Assembly: GCA_963965975.1 (NCBI GenBank) | Contig: OZ014421.1 | Location: forward strand, 1,741,001-1,805,000 | DNA from: Xestospongia bergquistia | Lineage: Eukaryota > Porifera > Demospongiae > Haplosclerida > Petrosiidae | DNA length: 64,000 nt | Reading direction: 5' to 3' | Shown: one piece after another, positions 22,223 through 33,093 of the stretch | Layout of the letters: every line of letters starts with the position of its first letter | How positions within the stretch are numbered: position 1 is the stretch's first letter | Position numbers and translations under genes: made by a program | The notes under the pieces: model-generated | What the model was told of the DNA's origin: nothing | Database searches by the model: none | What the model saw: the letters and a program-made list of their open reading frames with translations, nothing else

Positions 22223-22352
22223 TAGTTGACATTATTTCTAGTCATTCTATTAGTGTAAGTAAATCACATTCCATTCACTTCACAATAGACACTTTCACTT
22301 ACATCACAACATTAGGATGTTGAACTTCCTTCAATATCAAAATCTCTCTAAT
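21646..22352 (-). pseudogene. CDK1-like kinase, copy 0 (three internal exons)
   Basis: Exons: end of exon 2 (22303-22352, [10 protein letters not shown]); exon 3 (about 22060-22185, with a 12-nt insertion giving RFQD and a lost nucleotide after MDLK); and the catalytic exon 21646-21817. In the catalytic exon HRDLKPQN has become YCDLKPQN, while DFG is kept. N-terminal and C-terminal exons are missing. At 22353 the CDK exon joins directly to a scrap of the coiled-coil gene (LGRIK.LHTEQ, to about 22400). The catalytic exon has acquired the 3' end and donor of the kelch first exon. Confidence 0.8.
22191..22225. repeat. (GA)n microsatellite at a CDK1-like splice acceptor
   Basis: A short GA run. 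On minus it is the CT tract in front of the acceptor CATACAG of exon 3 of CDK1-like copy 0. Confidence 0.85.
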
Positions 22353-22430
22353 ATAATTGTTCAGTATGTAATGTTTTAATACGACCTAATTCACTAAGAA
22401 AGAATATATTATATTTAGTAAACTAATATC

Positions 22431-23085
22431 TACATTTTATTATGACATACATAACAAAACAATTACTTCTAATGTTAATTTTTTGTATTAACATTATTTT
22501 TGTCTGCAATTTTTATAGATTCAATTATCACTGATATCCACAACATTGACACATTTCTTTCTAATCACTGGAATGGTTCAAGATCAAGTCCCAACATTGT
22601 TTGGTCAAGGGCCACAAAGAGAACAAACCTTTTAACTTTACATTCAAAATTTAACATAATTTTTTAAATGTTTCTGGTCAAATTATCCCAGCTAGTGTTC
22701 CATTAAACATTTGGTTATGAATATATGTATATCAGTTTATATAGTTATGTAATAATGTCATTATTTGATGAACATCGATATTCAAAAGTTAAAAAAAGCA
22801 AACTAAATTCATAAAAAGAATGAGCATTACTATATCTTAAGTGAATTTCTCAAGCAGATACAAGTGTTTAAATTACAGTTTACAATTTAACTAAACTGTG
22901 TAATGAAATCAGATTGGTGCATTTCAAAAAATTGTCTTGTATACAAATGATATCATTACACATTATGTCATACAAAATAGTATGAATCCAACAATATTAT
23001 AATAACTATAATAACAAAAAAAACAATAATTATTATCATGTGTCCTATAACAAAATAAATCACAAACAAAATAAGAAGTAAAAAA
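22431..23085. other. Gene-poor AT-rich stretch 3' of the death-domain gene
   Basis: No ORF or RNA seen. From about 22815 onward it matches 52570-52827, the 3' flank of the second death-domain gene. The left part (22431-22814) has no match that I see in the window. Confidence 0.5.
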
Positions 23086-23400
23086 CTAGTCTAGACAACA
23101 TATTTTATAAACATCATTAGCTAAATGATTTTTACCTACACATTTTAATGCTTTAACTATGTATTCCCAACAAAGATCTTCAACATGACTTTCATACCAT
23201 GATTTTAGAATGTTTATTAGAACTTCATTTACACGATGGTTGTCTTTGTGAGCAATATCAGCTTCAACCTTAGACATGTTCAGACATGATGCAAATATCT
23301 TTGGGCTTGATATCTTATCTTTAAGCACCAGAACAACTTCATTATGGCTCTTTATTTGATGACAAGAAGTGTGCTCTGATGGATAGTCAATTTTATCCAT
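23086..23400 (-). CDS. Small death-domain protein, copy 1
   Basis: 104 codons from ATG (23398-23400) to TAG. Residues about 28-100 follow the six-helix death-domain pattern: a hydrophobic helix (IFASCLNMSKVEADIAH), a central LKSWYES, then CWEYIVKALKCVGKNHLANDV, like the W..L..AL......LA..I signature of helices 4-6. Death domains mediate homotypic assembly in apoptosis and innate signalling; sponges carry many. There is no enzymatic or membrane domain, so it would be an adaptor or decoy, or one exon of a larger gene. Candidate upstream mini-exons exist near 23760-24140 but are not certain. Confidence 0.6.
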   Translation of the reverse strand: MDKIDYPSEHTSCHQIKSHNEVVLVLKDKISSPKIFASCLNMSKVEADIAHKDNHRVNEVLINILKSWYESHVEDLCWEYIVKALKCVGKNHLANDVYKICCLD

Positions 23401-24479
23401 TGAAAATATTATTCCTTTATAGAAGTGTGTGAAAGCAAATTGTAAAAAGAATGTTACTTTAAATTACAATTGGCGCCTAATGTTATAAGCCTTCAAAAAA
23501 ACTTCCTAATACCTTATATGGTATTCATTTAGATAAGGATTATGTTACACAACTTCAGGGTCTGATTTTTGCACAACATCAGATAATAGGACAATAATTA
23601 TACTGAAAAACACTTTCACTAAGCAATACAGTGAACACCAAATGTATGATGCCAAAATCATCACATCTAATAAATTTACGTTTAACATAATTAATGCTTA
23701 ACTTAAAACAACAATTTAAATAATACATTTATCATGAACTCACTTTTTTAAACTTCTTTCACATTCTTATCATTTATAGTCCCTGGAAGACAGAAAAATG
23801 TGACTTCAACAAAAACACTTATATTAATGCCAATGTTATCAAGAAATGTGTGTGTAATAAACATTATAGTGTAATACATGTTTTAATGTAAAAAATAATA
23901 TCCTTACTGGTACAATATATATGGATGATATAATATGGTTATTGTTTAGGAACATACAGATCACAGAAAACATTAACTTTTAGTGATGAATGTATAACTT
24001 CATGTTAAAAGTTAAAAGAGATATTTTACGCATAATATATTATTATGAATGGATAACTTACAATATGAAGTATAAATTATGTATCATAGTATTAGATTTA
24101 TAGATAACTTACCATTATACGTACTTATTGCTACAAGGGATATGACAATTAAAATGGGAAAAATAAATTTTAAAAAATTCAACAATCATATACTATTATT
24201 ATTATAGACCACTTTTATCAATCCCAAATCCAGGTGTAAATTTACTGAGCTCTTTTGTTCTTTGCTTTCATTTTTAGATTGTTCTGAATCTGAATAATAT
24301 AAAAACATAATACAATTCTAAGTAATGAAAGAAATGTTAATATTTCAGCAAAGTTTTAAACAAATACTACCAATGACTAGAAAATCACTTGTTAAATGTT
24401 ATTATGATTAAAAGGCAAATAGTTAAATATAACTTCATAATTATAGGAATAAACTACTAACTGTCTGGACAACATCTTT
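23401..24479. other. Upstream region of death-domain gene copy 1
   Basis: AT-rich, matching 53143-54300 with small indels. A possible minus-strand exon at about 23755-23800, preceded by CTTCCAG and followed by GTGAGT, has an in-frame TAA here but is open in the second copy. No other gene seen. Confidence 0.4.
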
Positions 24480-24679
24480 ATTACAAACTAACTTGGACAA
24501 GAAATGATAAAATTCCAGCGCAGTTCTTTATATAATTCAAGCCCTCGACCAATCAGATTTGACTATTTGTCCGCTAGCAATCTTTAAATAACAACAATTC
24601 GCACTTTTATTTATTAGCAGTAAAATTAATAGATTCAATTAATTAGATCATTGTTAATAATATATTTTTATTTCTAAAG

Positions 24680-25725
24680 TAATCTCAACTCCTCCACTTT
24701 TTATACTATTGAAAAACCAAAGACATCTCATTGTATTGGTAAGTAATATAGTGAAAAGTCTTGAGAGGATTATAATTTCAGGTTTAAGACAATGCTTGGT
24801 CTCACGGCCACCTCTTTCTCTGGAACAAATAGCGACACCTTCTCCCTGTACCTATGATGTCTGACCATCTTCTTTAAGTAGTAAATGTCCATTATGTTGG
24901 ATATCAACCCATCATATTAACAGTATGTCCTTTATTACTATGTTTAAATTGATAATGTTGTCATGGTAACAGGTAAAACCCCTCCAATTACGACCACAAA
25001 TTTATGGATTTATCAAACTAATCAGGACAGGGAACAAGTAATTTTTATAGAATTTACTTTATAATTTTATTAAATCTATTTAATTTTAAAATACTACTCC
25101 ATGTTCCTATAATATACCTCATATAATTGGACATTAATCGTTAACTACAAGGACAGCACCATCTTATTCTATGAGAATTAAAACAACTCTACCTCTTAGT
25201 AATAAAAATTAGAATAAATTATAAGTCTGAAGTTCAGGACACTTGTTCTAGGCCCATACTAATAATACTTTAATGACCTTCATGTTGAGGACACACCTCT
25301 ACTAATGACATTGTCCTAAAGAAGTACAGTGTGACAGTCTGAGATCACTATATTTTAATACTGATCCTATCACTAAACCTTAAACATTAAGTATGTGGCT
25401 TAAGGTTCAGACTGTCACACTAGACTTCCATAGTGTCAATTATAGAGATGTTCCATTTAAGTATGATCTTATATCTTCTAATAGGCTCAACTATTCAACC
25501 AGCTCCTAACAGTTATAACACACTAGAAGCCACTAATATTACACTGACATCTTATCCTTCTTACACTATATCACATTTACCATCTCACAACAAAAGATCA
25601 TGTCAGCATTATCTTTAACAACCATAATATTAATGTTCTATTTAACAGAATCTACTCCAGAACCAGCTCATTATCATCCTAATATAGACATCTGTACATT
25701 AAGAAGTCCAGCGTATACTATATAA
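24680..25725 (+). pseudogene. SHIPPO-repeat (ODF3/CIMAP-like) gene, copy S2
   Basis: Exons correspond to S1: 24680-24738, 24782-24922, 24973-25037, about 25090-25198, 25495-25601, 25649-25725. SHIPPO motifs SPCTYDV, TPCSYNIP, PAPNSYN and TPGPAHY (Pro changed to PEPAHY here) are visible. Defects: TGA soon after SPCTYDV, the acceptor of the TPCSYNIP exon changed from TTTTAG to TTTTAA, and the same in-frame TAA as S1. Its 5' end is lost at the junction with the death-domain block at about 24470. Confidence 0.75.
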
Positions 25726-25992
25726 ATAAATTATATTTTATATTGTTAATATAACTGTATGTCAGTCAACATTTGAGATAACACTTTCTCTATGAACACT
25801 CTCTCTATATATAGTCTAGCATTGTCTTCTCTAAGTGAAAGGGCAGAAATGTCAGTTATAATTCAAACATTCACTACTCTGCAAAATGTCCATATATGGT
25901 AATATTATTATAATAATCACACATAGTACAATAACTAAACTAACTATTATAATAACCTCACTACTAAAATTATAACACACACTAGTATACTA

Positions 25993-28900
25993 TTAAATGG
26001 TTTCGTTGAAGAATTTTATGATTACTGACATTGTCGGACGTTCTCTACGATTCTCCTTCAAACATCGTTCAACAAGAGCTTTAAACATTGGTCGTCTAAT
26101 ACTGTTAATATGAAGTTGTCTCTGAGCTACCTCAGGAATACGACAGATCATCATTTCAATCAAGACAACACCATAACTGTAAACATCCATTGCAGGAGAA
26201 TGGTCTCTTGGTACACCAGCTTCTGGAGCAGAATAAACTGGATTACCTGGATTGACTGTACGACCAATCATTGGTTGAAGATTAGCTGAACCATAGTCTG
26301 ATACCTTGGCTCTCCACCCACCAACAATTGGCAGTAACAGAACGTTAGCAGTGCTAACATCTCTATGTAGTATAGGGTATGGTTTAAAGAGGTGGAGATA
26401 GTTGAGACCATAGGCTATATCTTGACTGATAGTCAGAACAGCAGGATAAGGTAGAGGACCAGCTTCTAGCTCTTTGCGAAGACTAGTTGGCATTAGTTCT
26501 GAGAGGATGATAGGAGTACCCACTTTAGTGGCTCCTATGAACTGAAGGAGATTAGGATGACGTACTCGAGCAGCAATCTCCATTTCTCGTGTAAAAACTG
26601 ATATGTTATATGGTGACAGGATAACTTCATGAAGACATTTGGCAGCTACTCTAAGGCCACGAAATTTAGCCACCTTGACTTCTCCCCAAACTCCTTTCCC
26701 AAGAATGTCCTCAGCAATCTCAATCTCCTCCTTCCTCACCACCCAGTGAGACTGTTCTTGTAACTGTTGAACTTGTTGTTGAAGAGTAGCATTAGCTTGA
26801 CGTGATTGTTGAAGAGCAGAGGTTGACTCTTGGAGTTGTTGACGTAGATCTTGTTCAATATTGTCATGTTGTTGACGATAATCGTCATGTTCTTGGTGAA
26901 GGTCATCACACTCTTGACGTAGTGCTCTTTCTCTCTCTTGACTATCTTGTAGCTGTTGTTGAAGTATAGCTTGAGTTTGTTGTTTCTCTTGAAGTTCTTG
27001 ATGTAGTTGATGTAGTTGTCTTTCTTTTGTTTCAAGGTCCTCTTGAAGAGCTCTTGTCATATCTATCTGCTGTTGTTTGGTATCTTGTAGCTCTATATTG
27101 GTAACTTCAAGTTGTTGTGTTAAAAATTGAATTTCTTTATCTTTCTCCGGTAATTCTTGACCTGATGAAGATGGAGGTTGAAGATGTGTAGGAGATTGGA
27201 CAGTAAGTTGAGGTTGTCCATGTCTCTTCTGTTGTAGCTTAAGTTGATATTCTTCAGTAAATGTCAGGTTAGTTATTACATCTCCTACAGTCCACTGGTC
27301 ATCATTACATACTACAGTGAGAGATATAGTATGTTACAATAGTATTGAGTTATGAGACTAGTTTGTAATATAAACAGTTAATGTGTCAATACTCCTATAT
27401 CATACTGTTATAATTCTGATAATGTGTGTGTGTGTACTATTTTGCAAATACTATCATTGACAGATAGTACTTACTAAGTTCTATCACTATAGTATCATTG
27501 AGTTTACCATTATAGAATCCTCCAAATTGTACTACCCATACAGTGGTAGATGACACATTCCATAATGAGAGGGAGTGGTTCCATCTCTTAGTCACTGACT
27601 CTGGTATATTGAGCTATAAGATGGAATATAGTGTACTATATGATATTATAATAATGATGTTATGATATTACTACAAAACTAGTCATTATACATGTAACAT
27701 CAGTGGATACATGTACTCTAGTAACAGACTATAACATTGTATGAACTGGTAGAATTGACATTTTACAATACTTTAAAACACGAACATATGTACTTATGTA
27801 CAATCTTTAATAAGTGAATTATAACTATAAACACATCAGATATATCAATAGACTATACTATCATAAATGTTAACATACTATAGTGTCAGGACTACAGGTA
27901 TAAAACCAGGTCAAAAAAACAATGACTATTATTAATTATAAATTTTCTATAGATGAGGGGTTATTTTCAGAGGTCAAAGTTCAAATAGTCACACTTTATT
28001 ATATCTCCTCATATTGTAGATCATAGACATTAATTCACTTTGTGTTAGTGTTAGGTCACATGATAACTAGTAACTAACCTTTGTCCATGTCTTTGTATCA
28101 ATGTTAAATAACCAGCTGTCATATCCACCCATCATCATCACATGTAGGTCACTGATAATAGTAGTAGCATGATCATATCTACTCTGAGGCCAATTCACTG
28201 ATTTGTGAAGTGGTTCACTTATCTTCTCCCAGTGCTGGGTAGATAATATTCAAATTAACATATTATACAATTAACATAGCAGTAATTAATACTGTATACT
28301 GGGAAATGTTTAAGAATATTCTTCATTTTATAGTTTATGTGGATTTTAATTTAGTTACAATATTTCCTTTAATAAGACCTGGGACATCTATTTTAATATT
28401 GAACAACAATAGGGAAATTTACTATTTGAGGTCACTATTTAAGATATAATTGTGAATTATTAAAGTTTCTAGAGTTAGAAGTGATTCTGAACATTCCTGA
28501 TAAACAATACCTTTAAACTTTGTGTATCAGTTAGTAAATGATATATCAAGCATTGACAGAAATTTTAAACAAATATTACCTCATTGTGAACTCATTTGTT
28601 TAATGACTTTATGAAACTACAGTTATTTCCTGACTGAATAAACATTTTTAAAAAATAAAAATTATCTTTTTTGTGTGTTTTCCACTTAACATAACAACTT
28701 AATATTAATTAATATAATATTATACATATTATTATTATATATATAATATTAATATTAATAATCAATTATAAATTATCAATAGACAATTTTGTTAAGCAGT
28801 CATTGTATCATTTATTCAAGCTCATCATCAATTTCACTGATATACAAAAAGGGAGGCTACTATTCAAGAGTGACATTTAGTCAATGAAATATGGTATCAC

Positions 28901-30078
28901 TATATAGTTGACTAAAGGAATGTTTCAGTTATCAATATAACCTCTAAGTTGATTAAAGAAATATTAACAAACAATAAATCACTTGTTTATTAATAAAACA
29001 GTTCCTAATAATAATATAAAGACAACTATAAATTTAGTTCATTTAATAATATCAACTTTAAACTTGATTACTCCACAATATTATACAGTAACTAAATACT
29101 TTAACTTAATACATATTGTACTCACCACTGCAATCTTTTTACACTGAGCAATATACGCAGTGTTAATATAACCATTAGGAGTATTACCACCAAATAACAT
29201 AGCTCTGTTATTAGGTAGAGATGTAAGAGTGAAGCTACGACAAGGAGGTGGACATTCTCCACTAATATCTGGTATTATCCACTGACCTGAAATACAAACA
29301 GTTATAAAATTGTACTTGATATATAATGTATTGATAACATGATATATTGATCTTCTTACCACTGGATAACTGATAATAGTGGTGTTCATTAGTGCGAACA
29401 TTACCACCATAAGCATCACTATACTGAGCACCAGCTTCTGGAGAGGTAGGACGTGGACCAATACCACCAACTACCAGTAGATAATCCACTTTATTGAATG
29501 TAAGTGATATCATCCCACAGTCTGACTTCATCATTGGACCCATACTTGGATTAATTGGGAACAGTTCATTCCATGTAAGTGAATCTGTTATTAATGAGTT
29601 GACACTATTGTGACGACACTGGCCATGATTACAACGTCCTCCAAAATAGTAGATCCTGTTACTGATAACAATAGAGGCATAGCCATAGACACCCAGTGGA
29701 GGTTTGCCATTAGTAGGTCGTTGTTCCCATCTACCAGTTGGTAAGTGAAATACCTCAATAACAGAGGTCATCTTCCGTTTGACTTCATTATCATGTACTC
29801 TAGGGAGACCATCTATATTACCACCCCACATGTAGAGGTAGTCACCCACTATATGTGTGGAGTGACCATACCTCTTTGTAGGTACATAATAATCTGTAGA
29901 ACATGACACACACACACATAACAATAGATAACTATTATATTAATGTAGTCAAACCTGATCTAGATGTAGCCATCCCCATCTTTTCTTTTCAAAATAGACA
30001 CGCCCTTAATAATGAGTTCTTAGTTATTATAATTGATGACAACTCTCTACTTACAAGTTCCATCATAAAACATATAAT
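25993..30078 (-). CDS. Kelch propeller-coiled coil-TKL kinase, copy B
   Basis: Exons: 30055-30078 (possible short leader, YMFYDGT), 29360-29893 (blades 1-3), 29126-29286 (blade 4), 28079-28234 (blade 5), 27475-27613 (blade 6), 25993-27311 (coil and kinase). The last five give one open frame of 769 codons. The coil (about 331-520) is rich in Q, E and R with repeated LQQQLQ and RQQHD motifs. Kinase (about 525-769): [44 protein letters not shown]. No signal peptide or membrane helix, so it should be cytosolic. Blade 5 is the shortest of the set (GGYDSWLF). The CDK1-like gene upstream leaves only about 115 bp of spacer. Confidence 0.83.
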
Positions 30079-30221
30079 CTTAGACTATACAAGTTATTTT
30101 ATTTATTATAATTTATTCCATTCAGATGTATTAGTGTGTGTTAATACAGTATACAGTTAATGATACATAAAATATTAATGTTATAATATGTTCATGTATC
30201 CATTATTACTGTGATCATTAC

Positions 30222-30348
30222 TTTTAATAATACTGGATCAATATACTGTCCAGATGGAATAGTATCAAGATATTTCTTTAAATCCATACTAATGAATTCA
30301 AAAACAAGATAGAACTTAGAATCTTGATGAATTATCTCATCAAGTCTG

Positions 30349-30393
<45 letters not shown>

Positions 30394-30752
30394 GGGAGGG
30401 AGGGAGTGAGGGAGGGAGGGAGAGTTCAGATCATTTCGAGCTATTCTAATAGTGAATAAACCACATTCCGTTCACTTCACAATACTCACACACACTCTCA
30501 CTCTCACTTACGTCACAACATTAGGATGTTGAACTTCCTTCAATATTGAAATCTCTCTAATAGCTGTACTGGGTACACCTTCTTCCTCACTCTCAAGACG
30601 TATTTCCATCAAGGCCACAAACTCACCAGTAGCTTTACGTCTAGCCTTTAAAACAAGTAAGAAATATAGCGTGAAAGAAGATTTACCTTGTAAACAATGC
30701 CATAAGTCCTTTCTCCAATCTTTTCAATCTTTGTATAATTGTCTATAGACAT
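30222..30752 (-). pseudogene. CDK1-like kinase, copy 2 (first three exons only)
   Basis: Exons 30687-30752 ([20 protein letters not shown]), 30512-30645 ([18 protein letters not shown]) and 30222-30345 ([14 protein letters not shown]). The loop reads GERTYG, losing the second Gly of GxGxxG. The exon-3 donor has lost a G. After 30222 the sequence jumps at about 30194 to the spacer that normally follows the CDK1 stop, so the catalytic loop, activation segment and C-lobe are deleted. Confidence 0.88.
30351..30422. repeat. (GA)n/(GGGA)n microsatellite at a CDK1-like splice acceptor
   Basis: GA dinucleotides followed by GAGGGAGG units. On minus this is the pyrimidine tract before the acceptor CATACAG of CDK1-like copy 2 exon 3. 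Confidence 0.88.
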
Positions 30753-30839
30753 GACTGCTCTTTTTAAATAGTTTCTTCATTAAGACTTGGCCCTGCTCAG
30801 GTAAGTACTGGTGCTTCTTCTTTGTATTTCTGCTGACTG

Positions 30840-31229
30840 ATGTAATACTTCTTAAGTCGACTCTCTAAACTGTGAAACTAATGACAAGGATAATAACACT
30901 AACCCCTATGATTAAGAGTTAATTAAATACCTTAGCGTTAGCTAATTCTAGTTGATGTGAAGTGCTTTCTAGTTCAGAGACAAGATGCTGTCCTTGTTAT
31001 ACTAACTTTATGTTCTCTTCTCTCAAACTTGTCATCTTATCCTGTACTGTGTTAGAGCTAGGTAGCTATACAGGACTGGAGAGAATAAAGGTCACATGAT
31101 AATGACATCATCACTCGCCAATAAACTAGTAGTTCGTGGACTAGACTGTCTTGGGACAACATCTCTAGTAACAGAACCTACTGGAGGTGAGAGGTATGTC
31201 ACAGACAGAGGTGAGGTGGTCTTGTCCAT
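30840..31229 (-). pseudogene. Coiled-coil gene, 5' exons only, copy 2
   Basis: Exon 1 is 31119-31229 (MDKTTSPLSVTYLSPPVG); its donor is GCGAGT, a GC-type donor where the other copies have GTGAGT. Exon 2 (about 30930-31050) encodes the LREEN-type coil but has an in-frame TAA where copies 1 and 3 have a sense codon (ACAAGGACAG context). Exon 3 starts at 30877. The central and 3' exons are missing, as in copy 1. Probably non-functional. Confidence 0.65.
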
Positions 31230-31479
31230 GAGTAATGACTACAACTGGAACTTTTATAAACCTAAAAGAATATTTAAATAGATTTGTATATAGTTCATTA
31301 TTAGATACAATTTATTACTAATTATTACATTACTAATTATAGTATTTTATAAACAATTTACTTACCAGTTCACAATAGCCAGGAGTGGGCTACCACACCA
31401 CACAGTACACAAAAAGTTAAAAATATCTAGGGGTGTGAATATCTGAAACGGAAGAGTATCAGTTCTTTAGAGATAGATT

Positions 31480-32873
31480 GTGTTCACTGACTCCTAATGG
31501 ACGACCAGCTAAGAGACCTCAAAGGATTGTCTTAAAACTGACTCGGTAAGTGAGCAAGAAAGTCTCTGTAGAGATGAGGTAGTCATTGTATTGTAGACCA
31601 TAGTTAGTTTCACAGCAACAAGGACAACATCTTTATTACAAACTAACTTGGACATGAAACGATAAAAATTCCAGCGCAGTTCTTTATATACTTCAATCCC
31701 TCGACCAATCAGATTCTACTATTTGTCCGCTAGCAATCTTTAAATAACAACAATTCGCGCTTTTATTTATTAGCAGTGAAATTAATAGATTCAATTAATT
31801 AGATCATTGTTAATAATATTCTCTATAGTAACCTCAACTCCTCCACCTTTATACTATTGAAAAACCAAAGACATCTCATTGTATTGGTAAGTAATATAGT
31901 GAAAAGTCTTGAGAGGATTATAATTTCAGGTTTATGACAATCCTTGGTCTGACGGCAGCCTCTTTCTCTGGAACGAATAGCAACACCTTCTCCCTGTACC
32001 TATGATGTCCGACCATCTTCTTTAAGTAGTAAAGGTCCATTATGTTGGATATCAACCCATCATATTAACAGTATGTCCTTTATTACTATGTTTAAATTGA
32101 TAATGTTGTCATGGTAACAGGTAAAACCCCTCCAATTACGACCACAAATTTATGGATTTATCAAACTAATCAGGACAGGGAACAAGTAATTTTTATATAA
32201 TTTTGTTTATAATTGTATTAAATCTATTTAATTTTAGAATACTACTCCATGTTCCTATAATGTACCTCACATAATTGGATGTCAATCTTTAACTACAAGG
32301 ACAGCACCATCTTATTCTATGAGAATTAAAACAACTCTACCTCTTGGTAATAAAAATTGGAAGAAATTATAAGTCTGAAGTTCAGGACACTTGTTCTAGT
32401 CCCATACTAATAATACTTTAATGACCTTTATATTGAGGACACACCTCTACTAATGACATTGTCCTAAAGAAGTACAGTGTGACAGTCTGAGATCACCATA
32501 TTTTAATACTGATCCTATCACTAAACCTTAAACATTAAGTATGTGGCTTAATGTTCAGACTGTCACAGTTGACTTCCATAGTGTCCATTATAGAGATGTT
32601 CCATTTAAGTATGATCTTATATCTTCTAATAGGCTCAACTATTCAACCAGCTCCTAACAGTTATAACACACTAGAGGCCACTAATATTACACTGACATCT
32701 TATCCTTCTTACACTATATCACATTTACCATCTCACAACAAAAGATCAATTCAACATTATCTTTAACGATTATAATATTAATGTTCTATTTAACAGAATC
32801 TACTCCAGGACCAGCTCACTATCATCCTAATGTAGACATCTGTACATTAAGAAGTCCAGCATATACTATATAA
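31480..32873 (+). pseudogene. SHIPPO-repeat (ODF3/CIMAP-like) gene, copy S3
   Basis: Candidate first exon at about 31480-31552 (TPNGRPAKRPQRIVLKL, then GTAAGT). Further exons: 31829-31886, 31930-32070, 32121-32185, 32238-32346 (GCQSLTTRTAPSYSM, open here), 32633-about 32746, 32797-32873. Defects: a lost nucleotide in 31829-31886, AGA changed to TGA at the start of 31930-32070, and the donor of the PAPNSYN exon changed from GTCAGC to TTCAAC. Confidence 0.73.
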
Positions 32874-33093
32874 ATAACATTATATTCTCTATGAACACTC
32901 TCTCTATATATATAGTCTAGCATTGCCTTCTCTAAGTGAAAGGGCAGAAAAGTCAGTTATAATTCAAACATTCACTTCTCTGAAAAATGGCCATATATGG
33001 TAATATTATTATAATACTCACACATAGTACAATAACTAAACTAACTATTATAATAACCTTACTACTAAAATTATAACACACACTAGTATACTA

